The notes below the pieces were generated by a model, which saw only the letters and a program-made list of their open reading frames with translations, was not told the origin of the DNA and searched no databases. A stretch of DNA of 64,000 nt from Christiangramia crocea (lineage in GTDB: Bacteria; Bacteroidota; Bacteroidia; Flavobacteriales; Flavobacteriaceae): the NCBI RefSeq assembly GCF_022410465.1, contig NZ_JAJSON010000016.1, forward strand, positions 248,001 through 312,000. The letters are read 5' to 3'. Position 1 is the first letter of the stretch. Each line of letters opens with the position of its first letter. The position numbers and the translations under genes were made by a program. Of the stretch, positions 16,584-25,300 are shown one piece after another.

Positions 16584-18263
16584 TTAATTTTTGATTTTGG
16601 CCCAGGAATCACGAAGTGTTACAGTCCTATTGAACACAGGTTTTGCCGATGTTGAATCCCTGTCTACACAAAAATATCCAATCCGCTGGAACTGTACCTT
16701 ATCTCCTTCTTTTGCATCTTTTAAACCAGGTTCAAGAAATCCTGTTACAATTTTCAAAGATTCAGGATTAACAAAATCCAGATAATCCCTGTCTTTAACC
16801 CCATCGGGTGTTTCTTCAGTAAATAAACGATCATAAAGCCTTACCTCCGCTTCTATGGCGTGTTTTACAGATACCCAGTGTAGAGTGCCTTTTACCTTTC
16901 TCAATGACTCCTCTGTTCCGCTGCCGCTTTTGCTTTTAGGATCGTAAGTACAATGTATCTCGGTAATATTACCATCATCATCCTTAATCACATCTTCACC
17001 TTTGATGATATAAGCATTCTTTAAACGAACTTCTTTTCCAAGGGTTAGTCTGAAAAACTTTCTGTTTGCACTTTCTTTGAAATCCTCTCTTTCAATATAC
17101 AATTCTCGAGAAAAAGGAATTCTTCTGCTTCCTGCCGACTCGTCTTCAGGATTGTTTTCGGCATCCAGCCATTCCTCTTCTCCTTCTGGATAATTGGTAA
17201 TCACAAGTTTTACAGGATCCAAAACACCCATCACGCGAGGTGCTACCTTATTCAGATCTTCCCTTGCACAAAACTCAAGATGTGCAACATCTATTAAATT
17301 TTCTCGTTTACCTACCCCAATGGAATCGGCAAACTTTCTAATAGATTCTGGTGTATATCCACGTCTTCTTAGGCCGGATATAGTAGGCATTCTTGGATCA
17401 TCCCAGGAATCCACGAAACCTTTTTCAACCAGCTGGAGTAATTTCCTTTTACTCACAACGGTATGGCTGAGATTCCTTCTTGCAAATTCCCTCTGCTTTG
17501 GTTCAAAATCACCAGCTTTACTAACTTTTTCAATAAACCAGTTATATAATTCCCTATGCGGAAGGAATTCCAGGGTACAGAATGAATGAGACACACCTTC
17601 GATAAAATCACTTTGACCATGCGCCCAATCATACATTGGATAGATCTTCCAGTTATCTTTGGTTCGGTGATGACTTTTATGTAAACATCTGTACATAACC
17701 GGATCCCTCATCAGCATATTAGGTGCCGACATATCGATCTTTGCTCTTAAAACGTGACCTCTTTCGGGAGTATCGCCACTCTTCATCTTCTCAAACAGCT
17801 CCAGATTCTCTTCAACAGATCGGTTTCTATAAGGGCTTTCTGTTCCCGGATTAGTTGGAGTTCCTTTCTGTTCAGCTATTTCCTCCGAAGTCTGGCTGTC
17901 TACATAAGCATCGCCATTCTTTATCATTTCAACCGCCCAGTCATACAGCTGCTGAAAATAATCTGAAGCATAACACTCTTCTGCCCACTTAAAGCCTAAC
18001 CATTCTACATCCCTTTTAATGGCATCAACATATTCCTGTTCTTCTTTGATAGGATTGGTATCATCAAATCTAAGGTTCACAGGAGCACCATACCTCTCTC
18101 CCAGCCCAAAATTAAGACAGATGGAAGATGCATGACCAATATGAAGATAGCCATTGGGTTCCGGGGGAAAACGGAACTTAAGGTCTTCCTTTTTATAATC
18201 TTTTTGCAGATCTTCCTCTATGATTTGCTCAATAAAATTGAGCGACTTTTTTCCTTCGGCCAT
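16584..18263 (-). CDS. glnS: Glutamine--tRNA ligase
   Basis: Class I synthetase charging tRNA-Gln directly. The HIGH-type motif is PPEPNGYLHIGHA (residues 32-44) and the KMSKS-type motif is VVSKRKL near 269. The LMRDPVMYRC and PMYDWAHGQSDFIEGVSHS segments are GlnRS-specific, and the C-terminal beta-barrel anticodon-binding domain is complete (559 residues). Its presence separates it from the nearby gltX and suggests the cell does not rely on the GatCAB amidotransferase for Gln-tRNA. It is divergent from the APC permease gene across a 228-bp gap. Confidence 0.98.
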   Translation of the reverse strand: MAEGKKSLNFIEQIIEEDLQKDYKKEDLKFRFPPEPNGYLHIGHASSICLNFGLGERYGAPVNLRFDDTNPIKEEQEYVDAIKRDVEWLGFKWAEECYASDYFQQLYDWAVEMIKNGDAYVDSQTSEEIAEQKGTPTNPGTESPYRNRSVEENLELFEKMKSGDTPERGHVLRAKIDMSAPNMLMRDPVMYRCLHKSHHRTKDNWKIYPMYDWAHGQSDFIEGVSHSFCTLEFLPHRELYNWFIEKVSKAGDFEPKQREFARRNLSHTVVSKRKLLQLVEKGFVDSWDDPRMPTISGLRRRGYTPESIRKFADSIGVGKRENLIDVAHLEFCAREDLNKVAPRVMGVLDPVKLVITNYPEGEEEWLDAENNPEDESAGSRRIPFSRELYIEREDFKESANRKFFRLTLGKEVRLKNAYIIKGEDVIKDDDGNITEIHCTYDPKSKSGSGTEESLRKVKGTLHWVSVKHAIEAEVRLYDRLFTEETPDGVKDRDYLDFVNPESLKIVTGFLEPGLKDAKEGDKVQFQRIGYFCVDRDSTSAKPVFNRTVTLRDSWAKIKN

Positions 18264-18491
18264 AACTGTTTTATAATAAGAGGCAAATTTATCAAATTTT
18301 AAGTCGTCCGCATACTAATGCATCAGAAAGCTTCCTATTTAAAAACATTCCCCGGTTTCCAGTTAAAATAAACCTAAACCTATTTCTGAAATCACCGAAA
18401 AAATTTTCGATTTAGTAACTTGAACTGAATTCAGGTAAATTTCCTGTGATGAATCAAAAATTAATTCTATTAAATACAGCTATAAGCTTCA

Positions 18492-19784
18492 ATGGCTGAA
18501 AAATCTTCTAAATTAAAACCATTATCAGTATGGGCCCTGGCAGCCGGAGGAATGGTTGGTGGCGGAATATATACAGTACTTGGAGTAGTAATAGCTGTAT
18601 CTGCACAATGGTCATGGCTGGCCTTTATTTTAACAGGTTTAATAGCGATCCCCTCAGCTTACAGCTATGTATTTTTAACTAACAAATTTCATGAAGAAGG
18701 TGGAGCATTTGTCTTTCTGGAAAAAGTGAATGACAAAAAAATGGCTGGTAACCTTAGCTGGCTGTTAATTATAGGATACATACTCACCATTTCGGTATAC
18801 GCCTATGCATTTGGACATTATTTATCTTTTGCTTTTCATGGTAATCCTCTCCTTATGCGTTTACTTGCCGCAGGTATCGTAATAGGACTTATTTTACTGA
18901 ACCTTGCAGGAGTGGGCAAACTTACCAATGTTGAGATGATAATAGTTTCCGTCAATTTACTGGTATTATTGGCACTGGGAATTTATGGAATTGTAAACTG
19001 GGATGTTTCACAACTTACAGCAGGTATCAGCCCAAGGCCAATGTGGTCAAGCCTGTTTGGTGGGGCAGCAATATTTATGGCTTACGAAGGTTTTCAATTA
19101 TTGACATACGAATACGATAAGATTAAAGATCCCGAGAAAAGTTTTATGCCAACATTGATGAGTGCAGTCATTTTTGTTGTCCTGCTATATGCTGTTGTAG
19201 CTCTAGGTGCAACTATGCTTGGAGGAGCCATTTCGCTGATCAGTTTTAAAGAAATTGCATTAACAATAGCAGCGGAATCAGCTTTTGGAATAACCGGATT
19301 AATTGTAATGACCGTCGCTGCAGGATTCGCTACCGCTGCCGCAATAAACTCAACTCTTTTTTCAACGGCTAACCTGGCAAAAAGAATAGCCTCGCAAAAT
19401 GAACTTCCTTCCTGGTTCAATCACACAAATAATAATGATGTACCAGACAGGTCTATTATAACCATAGGAATATTGGCAGGTTTACTGGCTATTATTGGTT
19501 CACTTAGTTCTCTGGTTGAAGCAGCAAGTCTGGCCTTTTTATTCACATTTGGTATAGTAAACTGGATAGCCTACAGAGAATCTGATAAAAGAAAATGGAT
19601 ACCAGTAGTGGGTCTTATACTGGGAATTTTAGTAGGGCTGGCTCTAATTTTTAGATTGGTTATTTCAAAACCGATTGCCCTGGGTGGAATATTAGCAATA
19701 GTTATGCTTATAATACTTGGTAGGCCTTATTTACTCAGAAAACGAGAAAATAAAACTGAAAAATCCAAGCAAGATGAAGATTAA
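18492..19784 (+). CDS. APC superfamily amino acid permease
   Basis: A 430-residue inner-membrane transporter with about 12 hydrophobic segments. The first helix carries the APC signature WALAAGGMVGGGIYTVLG (Gly-rich unwound helix 1 that binds the substrate backbone), and helix 6 has AIFMAYEGFQLLTYEYDKIKDPEKS, typical of amino acid permeases. The substrate cannot be told. The 3' end overlaps the next gene, a DUF4397-like lipoprotein, by 11 bp, so the two are one transcriptional and translational unit. Confidence 0.87.
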   Translation: MAEKSSKLKPLSVWALAAGGMVGGGIYTVLGVVIAVSAQWSWLAFILTGLIAIPSAYSYVFLTNKFHEEGGAFVFLEKVNDKKMAGNLSWLLIIGYILTISVYAYAFGHYLSFAFHGNPLLMRLLAAGIVIGLILLNLAGVGKLTNVEMIIVSVNLLVLLALGIYGIVNWDVSQLTAGISPRPMWSSLFGGAAIFMAYEGFQLLTYEYDKIKDPEKSFMPTLMSAVIFVVLLYAVVALGATMLGGAISLISFKEIALTIAAESAFGITGLIVMTVAAGFATAAAINSTLFSTANLAKRIASQNELPSWFNHTNNNDVPDRSIITIGILAGLLAIIGSLSSLVEAASLAFLFTFGIVNWIAYRESDKRKWIPVVGLILGILVGLALIFRLVISKPIALGGILAIVMLIILGRPYLLRKRENKTEKSKQDED

Positions 19785-20532
19785 ATCATTTCTCCTTTCG
19801 GTTATAATTTTAATCATATTTGGATGTTCATCGAACACCCAAAAACCATCCCATTTGAGAATTGGCCAGTTCCTGTTTGCAAAAGAATCAGTTGAATTAA
19901 AATTCAAAAAGAAAGATAAAATTATTCTCAGCAAAAATTTGAACTATGGAGACCTGACAGAATATGAAACAATAAGCTCAGGTATCTATGAGGTTGAGGT
20001 AATTTATAATGAAAATTTAGTATTAAAGAAAAAGATAGGTATTGGTACAGATGGAATTTATACCCTGGTAATGAATGGTTTTCCTCAGCAAGATCAGAAA
20101 AAGAATCAAAAAACAACAAAAATGAAACTCCATGAAATAGTTGAAGGTGAAGAAGCTATTTATCCAAATGGAAATTTACCCCAAATGCGTATCCTTAATG
20201 ATGAATTTGAGTGTGGAAAAAATGAGGCTAAAATAAGATGGATACATCTGGCGGCCGGAGTAGAAAAGGTAAATGCAACAGCAGAAACAAAAGACTCAAA
20301 ATCAACTGATCTTTCTTCTTTGACCTATCCAAGAATAACCAAGAATTTTACAGTTTCTCCAAAGCCTCAAATCCTGGTTTGGAAATTAAAAGGCGATAAG
20401 GTTGAAGTCTCAACTAAGGAATTAAACATAAAACCGGATTATTTATATACCTTCTTCTTAATTGGAAACGAAGAAAAGTATATTGATAGTTTGAAAGTTG
20501 TAGTAGGAGAAACTCCAAAAAAAGAATTTTAA
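19774..20532 (+). CDS. Lipoprotein with two DUF4397-like repeats
   Basis: A 252-residue predicted lipoprotein (lipobox IIFGC, Cys18). Two related segments are visible, about 28-108 (LRIGQFLFAKESVELKF to TDGIYTLVMNG) and about 150-240 (AKIRWIHLAAGVEKVNATA to LYTFFLIGN). Both have the pattern of a beta-sandwich seen in DUF4397 proteins; this is a weak call. A Lys/Gln-rich linker separates them. The ATG at 19774 overlaps the permease gene by 11 bp. An in-frame codon at 19717 would bury the lipobox and is rejected. The link to a permease suggests a periplasmic accessory, which is inference. Confidence 0.6.
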   Translation: MKIKSFLLSVIILIIFGCSSNTQKPSHLRIGQFLFAKESVELKFKKKDKIILSKNLNYGDLTEYETISSGIYEVEVIYNENLVLKKKIGIGTDGIYTLVMNGFPQQDQKKNQKTTKMKLHEIVEGEEAIYPNGNLPQMRILNDEFECGKNEAKIRWIHLAAGVEKVNATAETKDSKSTDLSSLTYPRITKNFTVSPKPQILVWKLKGDKVEVSTKELNIKPDYLYTFFLIGNEEKYIDSLKVVVGETPKKEF

Positions 20533-20557
20533 AGAATATTTTAGCAAAAAAATTATT

Positions 20558-20914
20558 GTGGGAGTAATTAAATTAAAAAATATAAGGGTCTTTTCTTATC
20601 ACGGATGCCTTGACGAAGAGAGTAAAATTGGAAGTGAGTATCGCGTAGACCTTAAAGTTTATGGGGATCTTTCACATTCAGCTAAGACTGATAAATTAGC
20701 AGATACCATAGATTATGTTCATCTAAATAAAATTGTAAAGGAGGAAATGGCAATTCGTTCCAAACTACTTGAAAATGTTGCTGAAAGGATACTGAAACGC
20801 ATCATGAAAGAACTAATCATGGTTCAGAAAGCAAAAGTAGAAGTTTCAAAAATCAATCCTCCTATTGGTGGAAATGTCGCGATGGTCACGGTAAGCCGCA
20901 CCAAATCCCGATAG
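20558..20914 (+). CDS. folB: Dihydroneopterin aldolase
   Basis: Folate pathway enzyme converting 7,8-dihydroneopterin to 6-hydroxymethyl-dihydropterin and glycolaldehyde. The 118-residue length and the motifs VFSYHGCLDEE (pterin-binding region), IDYVHLNKIV, and the C-terminal VEVSKINPPIGG with its conserved Lys-x-Pro pattern are those of FolB. The start is a GTG at 20558, which gives the normal N-terminus MGVIKLKNI; no nearer ATG exists in frame until residue 54. It is 25 bp after the lipoprotein gene and is followed by tRNA-Cys. Confidence 0.92.
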   Translation: MGVIKLKNIRVFSYHGCLDEESKIGSEYRVDLKVYGDLSHSAKTDKLADTIDYVHLNKIVKEEMAIRSKLLENVAERILKRIMKELIMVQKAKVEVSKINPPIGGNVAMVTVSRTKSR

Positions 20915-20922
20915 ATTTTAGT

Positions 20923-20951
20923 TTTGAAACTTAAAATTTTTATTACATTTG
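20923..20951 (+). promoter_or_regulatory. Promoter of tRNA-Cys (-33 TTTG, -7 TACATTTG)
   Basis: TTTG at 20923-20926 and TACATTTG at 20944-20951 with a 17-bp spacer form a complete Bacteroidota-type promoter. The -7 element ends 14 bp before the mature tRNA 5' end. Confidence 0.72.
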
Positions 20952-20965
20952 CCATCCTGTAAAAG

Positions 20966-21036
20966 GGCATCGTGGCCGAGTGGCTAGGCAGAGGTCTGCA
21001 AAACCTTGTACAGCGGTTCGAATCCGCTCGATGCCT
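20966..21036 (+). tRNA. tRNA-Cys (GCA)
   Basis: A full cloverleaf folds: acceptor arms GGCATCG and CGATGCC pair over 7 bp, the anticodon stem GAGGT/ACCTT holds the loop CTGCAAA with anticodon GCA, and the T arm AGCGG-TTCGAAT-CCGCT is intact. The discriminator is T (U73), the main cysteine identity element. CCA is not encoded. It has its own promoter and is followed by a hairpin terminator at 21045. Confidence 0.95.
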
Positions 21037-21044
21037 CAAAAAAG

Positions 21045-21073
21045 AAAGCTTCCTGAACCGGGAAGCTTTTTTA
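21045..21073. terminator. Intrinsic terminator shared by tRNA-Cys and the LysE-like gene
   Basis: Inverted repeat with arms AAAGCTTCC and GGGAAGCTTT and a TGAACC loop, followed by a T-run; A-rich on the left side, so it can serve both converging units. Its right end touches the stop codon of the LysE-type gene. Confidence 0.82.
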
Positions 21074-21817
21074 TTTTTCTCCGGTTTCCTTTTCCTTATG
21101 GTTCACAAAATTATCAAGTTTACCCATGAGAGAATCATTAGGAGTTATCTCCTCTATCTGATCTTTAATTTCGTTAACCTGGCTCGGGAAGGCTCCCTGT
21201 GATATCAGGACGCAACCAAACAGGATCATTAAAAGGCTAATGCCTTTTTTCATAAAATAAATACGGTTTGGAGTAAGTTTTCGGTTCAGTTTCTTTGCCA
21301 GAAGGATCTTGGCAACATCAATAATCAGGTAGGTTATTAGAACAGCACTAAAAAAGATACTTATCCTATCCATGTCCATATCCATTTTAGGGCCAAATAC
21401 GATGATAACTCCAAGCCAGAAGCCCAGAACACCTATATTGATAAAATTGAGCAGGAAACCCTTTGCAAACAATCCGAAATAGTCGCTCTTTCCAAGTTTC
21501 CTTATTTCCGGAGTTTCATCTTCGGTCTGCAAAACCTTTTTTGTTTGCAAAAAGCTCATTACTCCGTAAGTGGCAAGTATCATTCCCCCGAAAATAAAAA
21601 GCGCGGGATCATCTTTTAAACGCTCCAGGAGTTTAGTTGTACTGAAATAGGCTATTAGGAGAAAGACAATATCAGCCAGGATAACGCCCATATCAAATGA
21701 AATAGCCGCTCTAAAGCCCTTGATGGCCGCGGTTTCCAGCAATACAAAAAAAACAGGCCCAAGTAAAAAAGCCAAAAATAAACCCAGGGGCATACCTGCT
21801 AAAACGTCCTGTAACAT
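21071..21817 (-). CDS. LysE family translocator
   Basis: A 248-residue inner-membrane exporter of the LysE/RhtB superfamily, which exports amino acids or related metabolites. The N-terminal PLGLFLAFLLGPVFFVLLETAAIKGF matches the LysE first helix and its conserved GP; further helices lie near 45-60, 75-95, 120-145, 155-175 and 195-215. The C-terminal 35 residues are polar and longer than in most homologues. The substrate is unknown. It converges with tRNA-Cys. Confidence 0.83.
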   Translation of the reverse strand: MLQDVLAGMPLGLFLAFLLGPVFFVLLETAAIKGFRAAISFDMGVILADIVFLLIAYFSTTKLLERLKDDPALFIFGGMILATYGVMSFLQTKKVLQTEDETPEIRKLGKSDYFGLFAKGFLLNFINIGVLGFWLGVIIVFGPKMDMDMDRISIFFSAVLITYLIIDVAKILLAKKLNRKLTPNRIYFMKKGISLLMILFGCVLISQGAFPSQVNEIKDQIEEITPNDSLMGKLDNFVNHKEKETGEK

Positions 21818-21922
21818 ACAGTTAAGTTGTATTGCAAATGTAAACTTTTTGATCTTTTTTCAAGGATCTGCGCCCCCGCCGGTGATTGGCCGGTATTTTT
21901 TAAAGTTTATTTCAGTGAAATA

Positions 21923-24121
21923 TCAATTAGCTTCAACTTCTTCCCTGCTTCCTAATAAGGTAAAATCAAGATGTCTTTTAATAAGATCAGCATTCTTCAC
22001 TTTTACATACACTTCATCGCCGAGTGTGTAAGTCTGACCGGTTTTTCTGCCCGTCACCGCAAATTCCTCAGGATTGTATTCATAATGATCATTTCTGAGA
22101 TCTCTCAGGCGTATCATTCCCTCGCATTTATTTTCAACGATCTCAACGAATATACCCCATTCGGTCACTCCGGAAATAACACCAAGGAATTCTTCATCTT
22201 CATGATCCTGCATAAATTTCACCTGCATGTATTTAATAGAATCCCTTTCAGCATTTGAGGCGAGATTTTCCATTTCACTGCTGTGATGACATTTATTTTC
22301 GTATTCCTCTTCACTGGCAGATTCATTTTTGTCTAAATAGTGTTGAAGAAGCCTGTGTACCATAACATCCGGATATCTTCTTATAGGCGAAGTGAAATGT
22401 GTATAATACCCGAAAGCAAGTCCATAATGGCCAATATTCTCGATCCCGTAATAAGCTTTGCTCATGGTACGTATAGCGAGGGTATCAACCATATTCTGCT
22501 CCTTTCTACCCTGCACATCTTCCAGTAATTTATTTAAAGAAGAAGTAGTGGTTTGCCGGTCTTTTAAATTAAGTGTATGTCCAAACCTTCCAACAATATT
22601 CTGCAATGCTGCCAGTTTCTCATCATCAGGTTCATCATGACACCTGTAAACAAAGGTTTTTTTAGGTTTTTGCTTGCCTATGAATTCAGCCACTTTTCTG
22701 TTTGCCAGTAGCATGAATTCTTCAATAAGCTTATTTGCATCTTTCGCGGTTTTAAAAAATACTCCAACCGGGTTGTTATCTTCATTCAGATTAAACTTAA
22801 CCTCCACTTTATCGAAAGAAATAGCACCATCACGCATTCGTTCTGAACGCATCTTTTTGGCAAGTCGGTTAAGGGTTATAATAGCTTCAACCATAGCCCC
22901 TCTTACGGTGTAAGAATGTTTTCTAATGGAAATATCATCAGGGATGGTTCCTGTCCCGGTCTCTATGATATGCTGGGCCTCTTCATAAGAAAACCTTTCA
23001 TCAGAATAAGTAACCGTTCGTCCAAACCATTGATTCTTGACATTTGCTTTATCGTCTATTTCAAAAACTGCTGAAAAAGTAAATTTTTCTTCATTGGGTC
23101 TTAATGAACAGGCATTGTTAGAAAGTATTTCAGGCAACATAGGAACGACCCTGTCTACTAAATATACGGAAGTGGCACGCTCAAAAGCCTCATTATCAAG
23201 TAGGGTTCCGGGCTTAACATAGTGTGAGACATCGGCTATATGTATTCCTATCTCATAATTTCCATTCTTTAGAGTCTGGAAACTTAAGGCGTCATCAAAA
23301 TCCTTGGCATCCTTGGGATCTATCGTAAACGTCAGGATATCTCTCATATCCCTTCTTTTACTGATCTCTTTTTCATCGATAGAAGTATCCAGTTTATTGG
23401 CAAATTCCTCTACCTCTTCAGGGAAATCATGAGGTAACCCATACTGTGCGAGGATAGAATGTATTTCGGTATGATGTTCTCCAGGAGTTCCAAGCACCCT
23501 GGTTATCCTGCCAAAAGGTGAGTCGGCCTTTTCGGGCCATTCTTCAAATTCAACAACTACCTTATCCCCATCTTTAGCCCCATTTAGCTTATTCCCGGAT
23601 ACAAAGAAATCGGTATACATGGATTTATCGTCTATAACCACAAAACCAAAATCCTTTTTCTGCTGAAGTGTACCTACAAATTCGGTTCTCTTGCGCTTAA
23701 CAATCTTTGTAACCTCACCCTCAGAACGTTTCCGTCTTCTCCGGTTATAAACATAAATATCTACGGTGTCCCCGTCAAAACCCGAATTAAGATCTTTATT
23801 GGCAATAAAAATATCATCGGCAAGCTCTGGAACCATAACGTAACCATAACCCTTGGTGGTTAGATCAAGTACGCCTGTATAATAATTCTTACTTCCTTCT
23901 ATCTTGAATTTCCCGCGATCTACCTGTTCTATCTGGTCTTTAGCTGCCAGCTGGGCAAGTTTCTTAATAATCTGATTCCTGCTGCTCGCATCATCAACCC
24001 CAAGAACAGAAGCTATTTGTTTGTAATTATAAGTTTTCCCGGGATTTTTACGAAGTATATCTATTATACTTTTGGAAAGATTACCCTGTATTTTATTCTT
24101 AGTTTTTTTCTTTTTATTCAT
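21923..24121 (-). CDS. rnr: Ribonuclease R
   Basis: Processive 3'-5' exoribonuclease able to degrade structured RNA. The 732-residue chain shows, in order, an N-terminal winged-helix (NYKQIASVLGVDDASSRNQI), two cold-shock domains (from about 80 and 150), the RNB catalytic domain with the Asp cluster in DPKDAKDFDDALSF near 271-284, and a C-terminal S1 domain (FLGVISGVTEWGIFVEI). The basic N-terminal tail (KKKKTKNK) is typical. The ATG at 24121 is chosen, two codons after an in-frame TTG. Confidence 0.97.
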   Translation of the reverse strand: MNKKKKTKNKIQGNLSKSIIDILRKNPGKTYNYKQIASVLGVDDASSRNQIIKKLAQLAAKDQIEQVDRGKFKIEGSKNYYTGVLDLTTKGYGYVMVPELADDIFIANKDLNSGFDGDTVDIYVYNRRRRKRSEGEVTKIVKRKRTEFVGTLQQKKDFGFVVIDDKSMYTDFFVSGNKLNGAKDGDKVVVEFEEWPEKADSPFGRITRVLGTPGEHHTEIHSILAQYGLPHDFPEEVEEFANKLDTSIDEKEISKRRDMRDILTFTIDPKDAKDFDDALSFQTLKNGNYEIGIHIADVSHYVKPGTLLDNEAFERATSVYLVDRVVPMLPEILSNNACSLRPNEEKFTFSAVFEIDDKANVKNQWFGRTVTYSDERFSYEEAQHIIETGTGTIPDDISIRKHSYTVRGAMVEAIITLNRLAKKMRSERMRDGAISFDKVEVKFNLNEDNNPVGVFFKTAKDANKLIEEFMLLANRKVAEFIGKQKPKKTFVYRCHDEPDDEKLAALQNIVGRFGHTLNLKDRQTTTSSLNKLLEDVQGRKEQNMVDTLAIRTMSKAYYGIENIGHYGLAFGYYTHFTSPIRRYPDVMVHRLLQHYLDKNESASEEEYENKCHHSSEMENLASNAERDSIKYMQVKFMQDHEDEEFLGVISGVTEWGIFVEIVENKCEGMIRLRDLRNDHYEYNPEEFAVTGRKTGQTYTLGDEVYVKVKNADLIKRHLDFTLLGSREEVEAN

Positions 24122-24335
24122 TCTCAATTAGTATACGATAAAATTACGCCATTATAATCAGACATGAACTTTTTCATTTTAAAGTTTTGTTAAGGGGAAA
24201 GATTCTCTGTATGAACTATCAATTTAACACAAAAGATATTTTTTTTACTTTTTTTGAAAACATTATAGTTAATTCTTAATTTTTTCTTAATTTAGAAGTA
24301 ACATTCCCCAGCTACTTCCCCCCTATATTTACACT

Positions 24336-24512
24336 ATGATCATGAAAGTTGGTAAAGCCACAAAATACTCGGTCATGTTTTTCCTGATATTTCTATTCGG
24401 GGTGATCTTCTTTGTTGCTTATATCAATAAAACTCTCAATAAGAAAACTGAGATTTTTCCTATAGAAACGTTTAAGTCTTCTGAAAAAATTCTTTTAACA
24501 ATTCAAGAATAA
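24336..24512 (+). CDS. 58-residue single-pass membrane protein
   Basis: A small open frame from ATG 24336 (or 24342) to TAA 24512. The protein has a short basic N-terminus, one strong transmembrane helix (about residues 12-29, VMFFLIFLFGVIFFVAY) and a polar tail. A TATATTTA sequence 13 bp upstream of the ATG is close to the -7 consensus. It is 30 bp upstream of the DUF2007-like gene on the same strand, which suggests a two-gene unit. I do not recognise the family. Confidence 0.5.
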   Translation: MIMKVGKATKYSVMFFLIFLFGVIFFVAYINKTLNKKTEIFPIETFKSSEKILLTIQE

Positions 24513-24542
24513 GGTCTATCTTTAAGATACTTATTCCAGGTC

Positions 24543-24785
24543 ATGAAAGATTATAAATGTCTTGCCACCTTCACCTATCACCATGAATATTTCGTTCTTA
24601 AATTAAAGTTCGAAGAGGCCGCTATACGCCATTATTTCCAAAACGAGACACTTGTAGGCCTGCTTCCCTTATCATCCTTCGCCTTCGGTGGAATTCGCCT
24701 TATGGTACACCCATTAGATTTTAAAAAGGCAAAAGAAATTATTGATTCTCTTAATGACAAATCATCCCACTTGAGAATAGTATAG
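24543..24785 (+). CDS. DUF2007-like small protein
   Basis: An 80-residue protein resembling the DUF2007 family (putative signal-transducing proteins with an ACT/GlnB-like fold). The order of elements fits: an N-terminal strand (LATFTYHHEYFVLKLKFEEA), an acidic turn, GGIRLMVHPLDFKKAKEII as the conserved strand-helix end. No catalytic residue is evident. It follows the 58-residue membrane protein and ends just before a 515-bp gap. Confidence 0.62.
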   Translation: MKDYKCLATFTYHHEYFVLKLKFEEAAIRHYFQNETLVGLLPLSSFAFGGIRLMVHPLDFKKAKEIIDSLNDKSSHLRIV

Positions 24786-25300
24786 TTATAAACATTATAT
24801 ATCATATTTATCATTTCTTCTTTTTTAAAAAATTTAAATGATGTTATATGATGGGGTGTTAATTTGTAGAACAATTTTATTGAAGAAGATTAGGAATTTC
24901 AGTTGTGAGTTTTTGATAACAGTTTATCAACAGAGTAGTTAATTCTTAACTACTTGATATTCTTCGATTTTTAAGATTTACTTAACAAAAGTTCATAATA
25001 TTGTTTTAATGATCTTTATTAAAAACTTAGAAATAAACATTTGTCGATAACCTGTTTTTAAGTGCTCATAACTATCTAAAAAAATCGGTACTTATAATTT
25101 GGATTATTCAACACAGGGAGCGTATTGTTATAAATTTCTTAAAAACAAAATTTATTTTCAATTAAATCATCAGATGTTTTTCACAATTAGCTGTCAATTT
25201 TAATAGTCTGAATATTAAGGTATTCTATAAAGTAATTAACAATCAAAAATAAGCTGGTTAATAGCCGCTTTTTTTACCTTTGCTACAAATAATATAAATC
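24786..25300. other. AT-rich non-coding region with two adjacent palindromes
   Basis: No open frame of note. Two perfect inverted repeats stand side by side: TTGATAA-CAGT-TTATCAA at 24913-24930 and AGTAGTTAA-TTC-TTAACTACT at 24934-24954. Three sequences with one mismatch to the DnaA box TTATnCACA or its TTATCCACA form lie here: TTATCAACA (24924-24932), TTATCGACA on the minus strand (25042-25050) and TTTTTCACA (25177-25185). The 14-mer TAGTTAATTCTTAA inside the second palindrome also occurs at 24266-24279. The rpiB promoter is at the right end. A replication or regulatory role is possible but unproven. Confidence 0.55.
25275..25282 (+). promoter_or_regulatory. Promoter -7 element of rpiB
   Basis: TACCTTTG matches the TAnnTTTG consensus and ends 18 bp before the rpiB ATG. 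No convincing -33 TTTG is found at the normal distance. Confidence 0.5.
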
